Shown here piece by piece: positions 1 to 10,954 of a DNA stretch of 64,000 bases. The number at the start of each line of letters is the position of its first letter. Within the stretch, counting starts at the first letter, position 1. Position numbers and translations under genes: made by a program. The stretch is taken from positions 992,001-1,056,000 of the forward strand of contig OAPG01000002.1 in the NCBI GenBank assembly GCA_900208305.1, read 5' to 3'. Below the pieces are notes generated by a model. The model had not been told where the DNA came from, did no database searches, and saw only the letters and a program-made list of their open reading frames with translations. This stretch comes from Melanopsichium pennsylvanicum. Taxonomy: Eukaryota; Basidiomycota; Ustilaginomycetes; Ustilaginales.

Positions 1-2268
1 GGCAGAGCTCTGACCTGCTGGCGAAGTACCGTACGGCGACCCATTGCATTCCGCAACGCTGCCGATGTTGAGAGCAGCAATGTTGGGGACAATTTGATTG
101 AGTCGCGCATTGTAAGAAGGTCCGATCGATCCCGAGGCGCCTCGGAGGGGTGGAATGACGTTGCGCGTAGAGTTCACATCATGATGGTTGTGCAGCGTGC
201 CGGCGGAAGCCGAAAGCTGGTCAAAGTGGCCCCCGTCCGTGAGCGCACCGTATGTGGCAGCTGACACACGATAGCTAGGTCGATGGCGGCGAGGAACCTT
301 GCCGTCCTTCACTTTCTCTTGCGGGTTGCCGTGCATCTTGGATCCGACACCCTGTTTGCGCTCATAGTGCCGTTGCCAGCCCTCGTGCTCGAACAATGGT
401 TGCGCTGGGTAGCCATCGATAGTGACATCCATCTTGGTTGTCTTGAGACCATAACGCCTCCGTTCATCTGCACTGAGCAGCCACGGTGTATGCACATAGT
501 CAGCATGCAGATTGCGAAGTGCTGGAATCCACATCTTGACGTAGTCGCCATGCGAATCGTAGTCCTTCGCCTGCTTGATGGTGTTGAATTGTCGCGAAGC
601 ACGTGGATCGTTACCGACACCAGCAACATACTGCCAGTTGCCGTAGTTGGATGTTGGGTCGTAGTCAATGAGATGCGACTGGAAGAACTCAGCACCGATT
701 CGCCAATCGTAAAGAAGATCTTTTGACAAGAAGCTTGCTACGTTTTGACGACCGCGGTTGGACATGAAACCCGATTCTCTGAGTTCGAGAATGTTCGCAT
801 CAATGAAGGGAATACCGGTGCGTCCCTCAAGCAGTCGGGTCATCTCGTGCTCGGGCCCATCTTTCAATGGATCCCATTTGCGCCACCAACCGTCGTCCAT
901 CTTCTTGGCCGCTTGACGCGGGTCAGTGGCACGCTCGAAGCCGCCTATATCGTATAGCAAGTGACCAAACTTCTCGGCGACGAAGAAGAAGTAATCTCGC
1001 CACAACAGCTCGAAACGGACCCAGTAGGTGTTCTGATCCTCGCCAAACTTCTTTTCGTGATCATCGAGCGCCTCCCAGATCTGACGTGGCGAGATGCTGC
1101 CGTATGCGAGGAAGGGCGACATTTTGGTACTGTATGCGTGGCCAATCAAATTGTTTCGAGTCTGCTTATATTTTGCTACCGGCGGTGGGTCAGCCTTGCC
1201 CCATCGGGTCGAGTCGGCCGACTTGCCGCGAACAAAGTACCAGTCGAGTCGATCCAGCGCGGAAGACTCGCCACCGCGGAGCGGGAAGGCAGAGGCAGGA
1301 TGTCGTTGTTGTAATAAAGCACTGGCTTCGAGTGTTGGCGGAAGTTGTGAATCGTTGAGAGGTGTGAGAAGGAAGCGAAGAATGTCGTGATACGAGACTT
1401 GTCCCTCCTGCTTGTCTTTAGTCTCGAGTGCACGAGGTGCAAGACCATCAACATCAACCTCATACGATACATCAAGAGCGTAATCCGATGTGGAGGGGAC
1501 ACTGGGCGGGAACGACTTGAACTTTGATGGAGAATGCTTGACAGGACGAACCATCTTTGGCCCGAGCGCTTCGACCTTCTTACGGAAAGGAGTAAAGACA
1601 TCGGGCGTCTCGCTGCTATCAAAAGGCAGGTCGGAAGGGTTGATGAGAGTCTTGCCGTGAACGTATTGGATAGGAACGCCACTGCCCTGAAGCTTCTCGA
1701 CAATGGCGTTCTCAACATCGATTTCGGGATACGTCATCTCCTTTTGCATCCAGACACCCTCTACGTGAGTGCCTTCAGCCTGAAAAGCATGGACTAGGTT
1801 GGAAACCACGTCTTCGGGGAGGCCGAAACGGATGAGCAAGTCAGAGCCGACGGAACGAAGCCGAGAGCGTACGTCATACACCGACTCGGAGATAAAGCGA
1901 GTTCGGAACCCACCCGTCTTCCAGAAGCCATACTCCTTGGTCCTAGCCTCGGGACCTTTCCTTTGATATCCGGGCAGACCACTGAGTTCCATCTCACGTT
2001 CGTCAAAGACGAAGACGGGGAGGAGATAGTCGGCAGTAGATCCAAGGAGAGCCTCGTCTTCGAGTTTGCTGAGGTCCACCGTCTTTTCAGCGCTGCTCAA
2101 GATCGGCTTAGGAGTCTGATGAGCATAGTAGAACAAAGGGTTGTCGTGAATGCGCAAGTCGAGACGAAGCAAGCAAATGAGGACGCTGCGGCCAGCGTCG
2201 GAGCCCAAGGCGGTAGCTGTGCTGCCATGAGAGACGCTAGGCGAAGACGAAGAAGCTGAACCGTCCAT
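1..2268 (-). CDS. DASH-type cryptochrome/photolyase, partial (C-terminus beyond left edge)
   Basis: Blue-light flavoprotein of the cryptochrome/photolyase superfamily; DASH members bind FAD and an antenna folate and repair UV dimers in single-stranded DNA or signal light. The frame is open from an ATG at 2268 to the left edge, giving 756 residues without a stop. The N-terminal alpha/beta antenna domain starts near residue 36 (LICLLRLDLRIHDNPLFYYA). The FAD domain carries GRTGIPFIDANILELRESGF followed by MSNRGRQNVASF (about residues 480-510) and NYGNWQYVAGVGNDPRASRQF split over about 535-556, the last being characteristic of the DASH branch. After about residue 610 the sequence becomes low-complexity, rich in G, S, H and N, as in other fungal DASH proteins with C-terminal tails. 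No intron is needed. Family call is firm; repair versus signalling role cannot be read from the sequence. Confidence 0.93.
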   Translation of the reverse strand, partial: MDGSASSSSPSVSHGSTATALGSDAGRSVLICLLRLDLRIHDNPLFYYAHQTPKPILSSAEKTVDLSKLEDEALLGSTADYLLPVFVFDEREMELSGLPGYQRKGPEARTKEYGFWKTGGFRTRFISESVYDVRSRLRSVGSDLLIRFGLPEDVVSNLVHAFQAEGTHVEGVWMQKEMTYPEIDVENAIVEKLQGSGVPIQYVHGKTLINPSDLPFDSSETPDVFTPFRKKVEALGPKMVRPVKHSPSKFKSFPPSVPSTSDYALDVSYEVDVDGLAPRALETKDKQEGQVSYHDILRFLLTPLNDSQLPPTLEASALLQQRHPASAFPLRGGESSALDRLDWYFVRGKSADSTRWGKADPPPVAKYKQTRNNLIGHAYSTKMSPFLAYGSISPRQIWEALDDHEKKFGEDQNTYWVRFELLWRDYFFFVAEKFGHLLYDIGGFERATDPRQAAKKMDDGWWRKWDPLKDGPEHEMTRLLEGRTGIPFIDANILELRESGFMSNRGRQNVASFLSKDLLYDWRIGAEFFQSHLIDYDPTSNYGNWQYVAGVGNDPRASRQFNTIKQAKDYDSHGDYVKMWIPALRNLHADYVHTPWLLSADERRRYGLKTTKMDVTIDGYPAQPLFEHEGWQRHYERKQGVGSKMHGNPQEKVKDGKVPRRHRPSYRVSAATYGALTDGGHFDQLSASAGTLHNHHDVNSTRNVIPPLRGASGSIGPSYNARLNQIVPNIAALNIGSVAECNGSPYGTSPAGQSSA

Positions 2269-5200
2269 GTTGCAAAACTCGCCGAATCAGTCGATGCGAA
2301 TTTGGCGTTGAATCCTGGCAAAGGCCAGAAAGGTTGATGAGATGAAGTGAAACCTATGTAGAGTCACTACAATTGTTGTCAGAGCAGAGGTGAAAAGGTG
2401 AATCAACAGCAAGTACACAGAAACCTGTCCTTCTTGTACGAGAACTTGTCGCAATTGGTCGTGTGAGGTGATCTGTTGACAGGTTTCCGTGTCTCTGTTT
2501 GTTCCCGTGCAAAAATGACAGCTACAATCCAAAGTGCAAGGTGATTGTCAAGCGTAGGCTATTGCTTCTCCTGAAGTTCTAGGTCCCACGAGGCTTGATG
2601 AAAAGGTATTGACGCTGTGGCAGAAAGGATCTGTAGAAAGGCGCGGAAGCCAAAGAATGGGTGCCGATGCTGAAAGAGTGTGCGAGTGTAGCGTGAGTTG
2701 GCAAATCTATGTGGTTGGAGCTCGCGGGCTCGTGGTCGTACGTTTGGCCGAATAGGGCTGAATAAGGTCAAGAGTGGCGTGTTTCGAGACAGGTAATGAT
2801 CTATGATTCCATGGACAAGTGGAAAAACAGATATTATGGCAGAGAGAAATACCGTGGCATGAGGTATGCCAAGGCAGAGATGGTGTTGAGCGTGTGACGA
2901 TGGAGTGGTGAAGGGTTACAAAGAGGTAAGGTGTACGACAGTCACTGTCCAGGCAGAGGACTAGTTGCCAACGAGTATCTCAGCCAGAGCGTGAGTGGAC
3001 GGAACTGAATTGAATTCAACGCCGTCAGCGATCAAATTCCAGCTGAACACGCGATGATAAAGATCGCGAGTTTCACAGAAAAAAAGAAAAGGAAAGGGGG
3101 AGAAAAAAAAATTGGTTTCATAAGATCAAATTCTCGTCCATACATGTATGTTCATGCCTTTGCCTCGTCCCCGCTCTCGTGCACCTTCGGTAGGCTCATC
3201 CTCGACCATACATGTCTAGGTAGTTCCTAGGACGTGGCAGGCAGGGCCAAACTCTGTCTCTTTGCCATCGGCCTAGGGACAACAGGATGCGCTTGTCTTT
3301 CGGAGAGGAATAAATCTCCTGATCGCGATATTTATGGACGAAGATGAACCCGTGGATAGATGACCAACGAAAGACCAACGCAACAAACGACAACATTGAT
3401 CTGTTGACTGTCTATAACATACATGTCATCTTAATAGGCAGTCACATGAATCATGGGCTGTTCATGTCTTTTGAGAATAACGAACCACGGACCATGATGA
3501 AAGCAGGCTGGCACATGACAAGCGGACCGAATGAATGAACGGAGCCCGGAGCACAAAGCACCTTGCGCGGGGAGAGAGGCTGAGGTGTTTGTTGACACAA
3601 TCAGCTCGAGCCTCGGCAACTACAAACGAGATGCTTGCTTTGGGCGCAGATCTCGCGGCCCTAGTTTGCACTGTTAAACGGCCGGCATCTGATGTGGTCG
3701 AGTGTGCTATGCTACGCCAGTCACTATCCAAAGCGAAATAGCACGTTTCGAGGTATCCGACGACATGTCCGTGTATGTGTATTGCTATTTTCCCGGCGGT
3801 GTATGGGCGGTGCAAGGACCACAGAAAAGGGTTGTGCAACTCGCTACCACAAGGCATGATGGAGACAATGATGCGTGTCCAAATGACATTTTCTACTTTG
3901 CGAAATCCTTGCGGGGCAATACAGTCCGTCGACCATCCGCCTTACTCTTATTTCATTCGACCACAGATATGACAAGCAGATCCTTGCTTTGGAAATGACT
4001 CACTATTGCAGTTGAGTACTGTCACGACGCTAGGTGACGGAAGGCTCCCTAAGTACAGTCATCACAATATACTCGTATCGGCCAAGAGAGATTGAATTGA
4101 CCAATTGCATCGCACCTCGTTATGTGAATAAATCGGAGCTCAAAGCGAGTACAAAATGTATTTCGCTAAATGTGGACTGATTATAATTGCTCGCCGTCGA
4201 AACCATGCACTCGAAAGTAAATTTGAGCTTCTGTAGAGCAAGTAACGCGTTTCTTTCATTTGGTGTCGGAACAAGCGAGGCTAGCGCTGACGAGAGGTCG
4301 CCGCGACTGCAATAGTAACATTGCAACGAAGTCGGCATGCCTGGCTCGTCTGGGATTACCCAATCCTAAATACTGTTGGCCTCGGTCAACTAGGTACAGC
4401 ACAGAACACTGTGTCATCGCTTAACTTGATCGCAGAGCCTTCTTACTGGTCTTTGCATTTGATTATCACGGGAAACAGTGTTTTTGGCCTCGGATTCTCT
4501 CGCTTGCCTTGTTTGCTGTTCAATGCCCGGCTTCTTGCAGCAGAGCTTTCCCAATCCCCATCTTGCGAACTCTCATTGGAACGGTACATGACAGCTTGCC
4601 AGATCGTACCTCCAAAGTTCTCACAACATTTTCACTTACACTCCATCTGTGCTGATCCAATCATATGAGTATGTCGTTGGAGCCGAGCTCACCTCACCTT
4701 GCCTCGTCTCGCCTCCTGAAGACGAGCATTCGGCCGGACGTTGGCGTCTCACGCACGACGATCCATCAGGCCAAACTATGACGGGCAGAGGCCGTGAAAG
4801 TGCAGCTTGCCAAGGTAGTTGTCGTGACTGACGCACAACCAAAGTCAACCATGGAGTAGAATATAGCAGGCCAGACTTATGAGCAGCGAACGCGGTTGTT
4901 CCGTTTGTGAACCCTTCCTCTCGAAAGTCACATTTTTGCACCAACGAAAATCAGCCAAGATTCATCGCTCGCTCGAGCGTCACGAAAAGGATGGAGAAAG
5001 CCAGGTGAGTGATGACCGCCTCGGGGCCGAATACCTACTGCGAGTGAAGCCACACAGAGGATGGTCGTTGCAAAGGCGGTTGATTGAAGCAACGCTCCTG
5101 AGTCCGATGAGTCTTGCCGATCGAGACAGGCGGAGTTTGAATTGAGCCTCTGTTACGTGCATAAAGATGAGCTCTAAATTTAGAGCCAGCACATCGCTTT

Positions 5201-6433
5201 GTAGTCCAAAGAAAATTCCCGTCCTTGATAAAAAAGGATGGCCGGATGTGACCTCGTCGCCCCCTAACAACGCTAAAAGTTGACTCGCATGTAAGTCACT
5301 CAAGCGATCTGATCGGCTGATCCTGAAATTGCCATCACCAACTGCACCACGCATGCGCAGGGAAAAATGGCAGCTCAGGAGCAAAGAGCTCTTTGTGCAA
5401 GCATCTTAACAAAATTGACTTTACCAAGTTGAAATGTATTCAGCCCCTTAAACGCTGTATCAGAAGCCTTTCTAATGGGTCAAATTGCCCTCCTTCAACC
5501 GCTGTTGGTTCGGTTTGGCCAATGATGGGAGGAGCGATGCTCGAGAGACAAGAAAAGCAAAATTGCCATGGTTGTAACCCGGGCTCGCTTACCGCATTTG
5601 AGTTGTGGTTTGGCTTCTTCTTGGTAGTGTCCGCAAAGCAAGAAGTCCTTCTCGAGCTACGGACCTTTGTGGGGATAAGCTTTATTTATTTGCGATCTAC
5701 TTGAGTTGGAAAAAAAAGAGCTTTAAGTAAACGAGGGTCCTTCAAAATCGGCTTGCATGCCAGAGTTTTTCTGTCTGCGCGCGCATTTACAGTTCTCACG
5801 CCACCGGCAAATCGCCAATCTCAATCAGTCCATCCCAAATCCCAAAAACAAAGCAGAATGAGTGTAGCTGGGTGAACAAATAATAGAAAACCACATCAGT
5901 CACAACAGAGTGACTTCGCAACGACTGACTGATCAGGATCCTTTTTGCAAGTCCCGTGGTTCGATTTGGTCTGGCGGCCTCAAATATGTTGTTTTTTTTT
6001 TTTTTTTTTTTTTTTTGAATTTCAGGGTTCTCGAAAAGACTGTCTTTGGATTGGTCAACTGACAGAAGCAAACAGGATTCTGGGCGAGCTGCGCATACCC
6101 GATCACAGACATTTACGAAGTCCTCACAGAGTCATCGCGAGGAAATCCTGCTCACGCAACGGATACCTTCCAACAGGAAAGAGGAAACAAACCAAAAAGA
6201 GGAACCTCTGCAGATGGTCAAGGAAACACTTTTCCCCACCGAAATGGTTGCTTCTTTTTGCTTTGACTCATCTCTCAACCAGACATGTGGGTTTCCATCC
6301 TGTCAGCATCGCAACAAGGAGGTTGTGTCTGTCGCACGCTGTCCTCGGCAATCTTCACACCAAGTTGCAAACTCACTGAATCACAAAGCTATAATTGATG
6401 TCAAGAAACGAATGCTATTGTATGAAGGATTCT
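2269..6433. other. 4.2 kb stretch without recognisable gene
   Basis: Contains the leader and promoter of the cryptochrome gene at its left end and the 3' flank of RPA135 at its right end. Open frames are all under about 135 codons, overlap each other on both strands and show no recognisable domain. The only notable tracts are an A-rich run near 3104-3112 and a 25-nt T run at 5992-6016. No tRNA or rRNA seen. Confidence 0.6.
5992..6016. repeat. homopolymer T(25) tract
   Basis: Uninterrupted run of 25 T on the plus strand, 418 bp downstream of the RPA135 stop (so an A run in the RPA135 sense). It could be a slippage-prone tract, a nucleosome-free element or the tail scar of a retroposed sequence; nothing else supports the last reading. 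Confidence 0.9.
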
Positions 6434-9400
6434 CTAAGGCGAAACACCGAAGCTCATCTTGATACCCATGGCCGCCAACTCTGCCACGAGGTACTTGAGG
6501 ACATACGGTACCGCCACCACATCCAAATCGCCACCAGTAATGTTGTTAATGACGTTAGACTGTGGAATGCCGATATGACCCTCAACACCACCTATGAGTT
6601 GACGTTTACCACGCAATGGCTCAAGACCTTGCTGACGTCTCAACTCATCCTCTGCTCTGCAAACTCTACAGAATTCACCGTTGGGACCCAAAATGGGTGT
6701 CGTACCCTGAGTAGCGACGTCGATGGTCGAGATAGCTCCACCTGCCCCATTGTGCTGACTGCTGGCGTTGGAATCGAATCCAACACTCAGCAACGAACCA
6801 CACGTCCTGCAAACATAACTCGTCGAGTAATCAGAACAGTTCATCAACCTATCCTGCAACATGTAACTCGTTCCATGCGCCAACAACGCGTCTCGCTCCA
6901 TCTCTCCGAAACGAATACCACCCGCACGCTTCCTACCCTTGATCGGCTGTCGAGTCAATGCGTGGACGGGACCCGTGGTTCGCACTTGGAACTTATCGTT
7001 GACCATGTGACGCAAACGTTGGTAGTACACCACACCGAGGTAGATGTCCGCACGCAACTCCTGACCCGTAATACCAGAGTACATGGGCTCGTTACCGACA
7101 TGGTTGTATCCTGCCGCCTTGAGTTGTTCACCAAAGAACTCGGTCGGGGTAAAGTCTTCCGAAAAGGTAAAAGGAGTCGAATCTTGAGCAATACCGTGCA
7201 TAGCACCCGCTTTGCCAGCAATGGATTCGATCAACATTCCGATGGTCATACGCGATGGGAAGGCGTGTGGGTTGATAATGACATCCGGCTGCATGCCCGA
7301 TTCCGAGAATGGCATATCGACAGCGGGCCATTTTTGAGAACAAACACCCTTCTGTCCGTGACGAGATGAGAACTTGTCACCAATCACGGGCGAACGCGTG
7401 ATCCTCAACATGATCTGGACCTTTTGACACTCGCTATCGCCTCCACCCATACCCGCGTCAGATCCTAACAGTCGCACCGTGTCAACGTAGGCATACTCGT
7501 CACCTTTGAACTTCTTGAAGTTGGTCTTGCCGCTCACTTCGTCCCAGTAGGCACAGATGGGTTCACCGGCCAACACCCTCTGGCCAACGTAGGGCAATCC
7601 ATCCTGATCAAGGATCGCACGTTGCGCTTCAGTGGCCTTGTAATTGGGTGCGAACCCAAAGTGCAACGTAGGCACACTGGAGCTGGATTTGCCCTTCAAA
7701 TCTCGCAGATCGATCGTCTCGGATTTGTACACGGTACCGTAACCGAATCCTCTTTCGTGCGCACTCTTGTTGAGGATCATAGCATCTTCCATATCGTAAC
7801 CCGTGTACGAGATGACGGCCACAATAGCATTTGTACCGTTGGGGTAGTCGTCGAAACCGTACTTGTTGTATAGCTCGGGTCGCACTACGGGAGTCTGAGG
7901 CGTCTGGATACGGTATAACTTGTTATCCGTCCTCCTGCTCACCGCGGTAGAAGCAGTCCCCATGGTCTGCTTCATCATTTGTGCTTGATAACAGTTTCGT
8001 GGCGACTGGTTGTAGTCCGAGAACGGCGTCAAGTTGGCCAACACCGAGAGAATTGATGTAGGTGCAAGTTCAACATGGGTGGAGACACCGGGAACAATCT
8101 CTTGGGGATCGCAAGCAATGTCGAGATACACCTGCTCGAATGGACCCACCATGTCGATCTTGTTGTTGTGCAACAGGCGCACGGGACGCATCATACGTGC
8201 GCGATTCGAGAACAAGTACAAACCGGGATACTGGCCAGACTTTGAGGTGGGGACGAAACCAATCTCGAGATCCAAGGGCACATGGTGAAGGCCCTCTGTC
8301 TTCCAGATTCGGAGAGCAGTCGCCATGTGCTTGGCGAGCGAGGGCGTTGTATAACCGAGGATAGCACCGTCAAGCTGAACCACGACAATGTTGTCGCTTG
8401 CATGGGCACTCTTTTGGCTAGCAGCACCAACCGCGCCCACAGCGAAAGCAGCCTCTGTCATACCAAGACCAGAGAGCAGTGCGTGGATGTGCGAGACATC
8501 CGGCTGACGTGTGGTCATGCGACAGGTGTGCGAAAAGTGGTTGAGCAATCCACATGGCGAACCATCTGGAGTGTGGACTGGGCAGAGGAAACCCCATGCT
8601 TCAGGAAGCAGCTTTCGAACCGAAGTCGTCTTGAGCTCGGCAAAGAATGCGCCACGATGAACCGATCGGAAGTGTGCGAGATAACGGGCAAAGTTCAACT
8701 TTTCGGCCATGATAGTGAAACCCGACGTCTGCTGCAGGTCGAGACCCGAGGGTGAGGAAAGATTACCAGTAGCAAGGAAAGATGCGATTTTGACACCAAT
8801 GTCAATGTTGACCTTGGAGACGGTCTTCTTGATGTATCTTGCGTCGTAGAAGTCAAGACCTTTGACTTTCATCCTGACATCCCTGGCGATTTGGCTACGA
8901 ACGTTACTTACAGCCTCGTCAACGCGCTCCTTGATGATCTGACCCACCAAGAAACCGGGCATCAAGATCTCGTGGTGCTGTGGCGAATCAGCGTTGTCCG
9001 CGCACGATTCACCGGCGACGAGCGAGTAGAGCTTTTGGATCATAAAGATGAGCATCTTGTACTTCTCCCTCGGGCTGTCGAGGTGAACGAGGAAGATGCG
9101 GTGGATGAGTTCGCTTCCAACCTGAGCATCGTTCCAGTCTTCTGGGCAACCGAGGACGACGCGGAACTTGGAACCGAGGTATTCGAGGCATTGATGGCCA
9201 GACCAAAGGCTGTATTGCTTGAAATTACGAAGGAGCAGCTCCACTCGATCGGTGAGGAAGGTATTTTCGAAATCGCCTTGGACGATTGAGGCAAAGATCT
9301 CCTTGTCCGTGGCATCAACAAGCGCTTTGAGCACCATGACGACGGGAACCATGTACTCTTGCTTTCTCCAACTGAATCTGAGTGTCAGTCCACCGTTGTG

Positions 9401-10306
9401 AAGGTAGTGCACTGCGTTGGTGACGCTGATAAGATCCTCCTTGTGAATACATCGGACGACGATGGCCTTGTTGGAATAGCTGGGACCACGCTTTTCGAAA
9501 CTTGGTCGTTCGATCGCCTGTGGGCTGTTGGCCTTGGCGACGATGAGGTATCGGATGAGCCTCTCGTTACCGTTGACAAGGAAGTATCCACCGAACTCGT
9601 TCGCTTCTTCATGGTGGGCGACGAGTTCTCTCGACGACATGCCTCTCAGGTTGCATCGGTTGGACCTGACAAGCACGGGACAGTTTCCCAGGCTGACGAT
9701 ATCGCTCTGCTCGGGATCGCCATTGACACTCCAGCACAGCCTCGCGGTGAGCTTGCCGGTATAGGTAAAGAGACGTTCACGAGCCTCGGTTGGGAAGACT
9801 CTGCGCTCGCGAACACCCTTGGCACGTTCGTTTACGAGTGGTTTTGAAAGGTTGACACTGTCCATGCGGAGAGTGATGCGGTTGCCGAGGCCATTGTTGG
9901 CTTCGCCTTGGCCATCAAAGACAATGCGGGGAGGGAGACGGCGGAGCGACTTTTCGAGGAGACCGGTGCCTTCATGGACGAAACCGGAAATGGCAGAAGT
10001 CGGTGGGTCAAGCGAAGGATCTTCGGCCCAGAGAGCGTTGAAAGACTCGATGTTGGGCGCGACGAGTTCAGTCAGCTCTGGTGCGACGAAGCCTTTGTCT
10101 GTGGGTGCCGAGTATCGTTCCTGACGCTCAAGGGGGAAGAATGTGTGGCGCTTCTTCCACAAAGGTTGTTCTGCGTCGATGCCAGCTTCCTGTCGAGCGG
10201 CTTTGAGCGAGTTGGGAAGCGAGCGTACCATATCAGGTGGTGTTGAAGGGCCATCGAAGGATGAACGGGAGCTCGAAGAGCTTGCCGATGACATTGAGCT
10301 CGACAT
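6434..10306 (-). CDS. RPA135: RNA polymerase I second-largest subunit (RPA135/RPA2)
   Basis: Second-largest subunit of RNA polymerase I, which transcribes the 35S rDNA in the nucleolus. A single 1290-residue frame covers all Rpb2-family blocks: protrusion and lobe in the N-terminal half, the fork segment GFLCPVHTPDGSPCGLLNH, the GYDMEDAMILNKSAHERGFG block and GDKFSSRHGQKGVCSQKWPA in the hybrid-binding domain, which surrounds the active site. The C-terminal zinc site is visible as CRTC...CRVC at roughly residues 1155-1240. Length is slightly above yeast Rpa135 (about 1200) owing to a Ser-rich N-terminus of about 30 residues. Details such as the divergent N-terminus (WKKRHTFFPLERQERYSAPTDKG) and the short zinc region fit the Pol I rather than Pol II or III paralogue. 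Transcribed in tandem behind HEM3, 648 bp apart. Very sure. Confidence 0.96.
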   Translation of the reverse strand: MSSSMSSASSSSSRSSFDGPSTPPDMVRSLPNSLKAARQEAGIDAEQPLWKKRHTFFPLERQERYSAPTDKGFVAPELTELVAPNIESFNALWAEDPSLDPPTSAISGFVHEGTGLLEKSLRRLPPRIVFDGQGEANNGLGNRITLRMDSVNLSKPLVNERAKGVRERRVFPTEARERLFTYTGKLTARLCWSVNGDPEQSDIVSLGNCPVLVRSNRCNLRGMSSRELVAHHEEANEFGGYFLVNGNERLIRYLIVAKANSPQAIERPSFEKRGPSYSNKAIVVRCIHKEDLISVTNAVHYLHNGGLTLRFSWRKQEYMVPVVMVLKALVDATDKEIFASIVQGDFENTFLTDRVELLLRNFKQYSLWSGHQCLEYLGSKFRVVLGCPEDWNDAQVGSELIHRIFLVHLDSPREKYKMLIFMIQKLYSLVAGESCADNADSPQHHEILMPGFLVGQIIKERVDEAVSNVRSQIARDVRMKVKGLDFYDARYIKKTVSKVNIDIGVKIASFLATGNLSSPSGLDLQQTSGFTIMAEKLNFARYLAHFRSVHRGAFFAELKTTSVRKLLPEAWGFLCPVHTPDGSPCGLLNHFSHTCRMTTRQPDVSHIHALLSGLGMTEAAFAVGAVGAASQKSAHASDNIVVVQLDGAILGYTTPSLAKHMATALRIWKTEGLHHVPLDLEIGFVPTSKSGQYPGLYLFSNRARMMRPVRLLHNNKIDMVGPFEQVYLDIACDPQEIVPGVSTHVELAPTSILSVLANLTPFSDYNQSPRNCYQAQMMKQTMGTASTAVSRRTDNKLYRIQTPQTPVVRPELYNKYGFDDYPNGTNAIVAVISYTGYDMEDAMILNKSAHERGFGYGTVYKSETIDLRDLKGKSSSSVPTLHFGFAPNYKATEAQRAILDQDGLPYVGQRVLAGEPICAYWDEVSGKTNFKKFKGDEYAYVDTVRLLGSDAGMGGGDSECQKVQIMLRITRSPVIGDKFSSRHGQKGVCSQKWPAVDMPFSESGMQPDVIINPHAFPSRMTIGMLIESIAGKAGAMHGIAQDSTPFTFSEDFTPTEFFGEQLKAAGYNHVGNEPMYSGITGQELRADIYLGVVYYQRLRHMVNDKFQVRTTGPVHALTRQPIKGRKRAGGIRFGEMERDALLAHGTSYMLQDRLMNCSDYSTSYVCRTCGSLLSVGFDSNASSQHNGAGGAISTIDVATQGTTPILGPNGEFCRVCRAEDELRRQQGLEPLRGKRQLIGGVEGHIGIPQSNVINNITGGDLDVVAVPYVLKYLVAELAAMGIKMSFGVSP

Positions 10307-10954
10307 TTTGACCGATCTTAGATTCTACCTCACGGGTAGGACAAAAGGTGATGAGTGTTGTAAGAGAAAGAGGAGGCGCGAACGGCTCTCAATCTCCTAG
10401 ATTATTCGTTCGACGTCGACGAGTGTTGAGCGGGTGCTATAGAGATGATGCCAACGTCGAAGCGGTGTAGGGAGGTGTGCGAGAAAGTAGATGAGAGGTG
10501 ATACCAAAGACAGATGATCAAACCAAACCAAAGGGTTCTGAAGAAGAAAAAAAAAATGTGGTACGGACCTCGCGCATGGAGCAAAAATCGCAACAGCTGG
10601 TCTGAGCCAGGAAAAGAAAAACTCTTAAATTTTTCTCAGCCTGCCATGACACACAAGCTTTTACCGCCATCCGGGCTGAACGCTGTCTCCCGCAGGTCAC
10701 GTGCTGCCTTCCACATAGCTGACAAAGTTTAACATTCCGCGAACGTTGCTTTGCAGCCACCCCAATGCCCTCATACCTGTGTCTTCTGCGCTTCAGAAGT
10801 CAGAACCAGATCTAAAACGATGGAACAAGGCATCCGTACACATGCAGTAGTGACAAGGGAAGAGCTATCGTTCCAACAAAGGCAAAATATAATGAAAGGA
10901 ATTGCGATGAGAGTCCTAGTCCTAATTTTGTTGATGGTGATACGATCCAACATC
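10307..10954. other. HEM3-RPA135 intergenic region, RPA135 promoter
   Basis: Both neighbours lie on the minus strand, so this interval holds the HEM3 3' flank and the RPA135 promoter. It contains an E-box TCACGTG at 10697-10703 and, on the plus strand, AACTCTTAAATTTTTCTC at 10620-10637, resembling the A/T-rich RRPE-like element known upstream of yeast ribosome-biogenesis genes. No gene seen. Confidence 0.5.

Noticed and set aside
5940..6020. Possible Pol III gene: GGTTCGATTTG followed by a long T run
   Set aside because: The B-box match fails at its last positions, no A box or cloverleaf precedes it, and the T run is far longer than a terminator.
6395..7369. 324-codon open frame on the plus strand
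   Set aside because: Antisense shadow of the RPA135 C-terminal region, whose sense frame is fully conserved.
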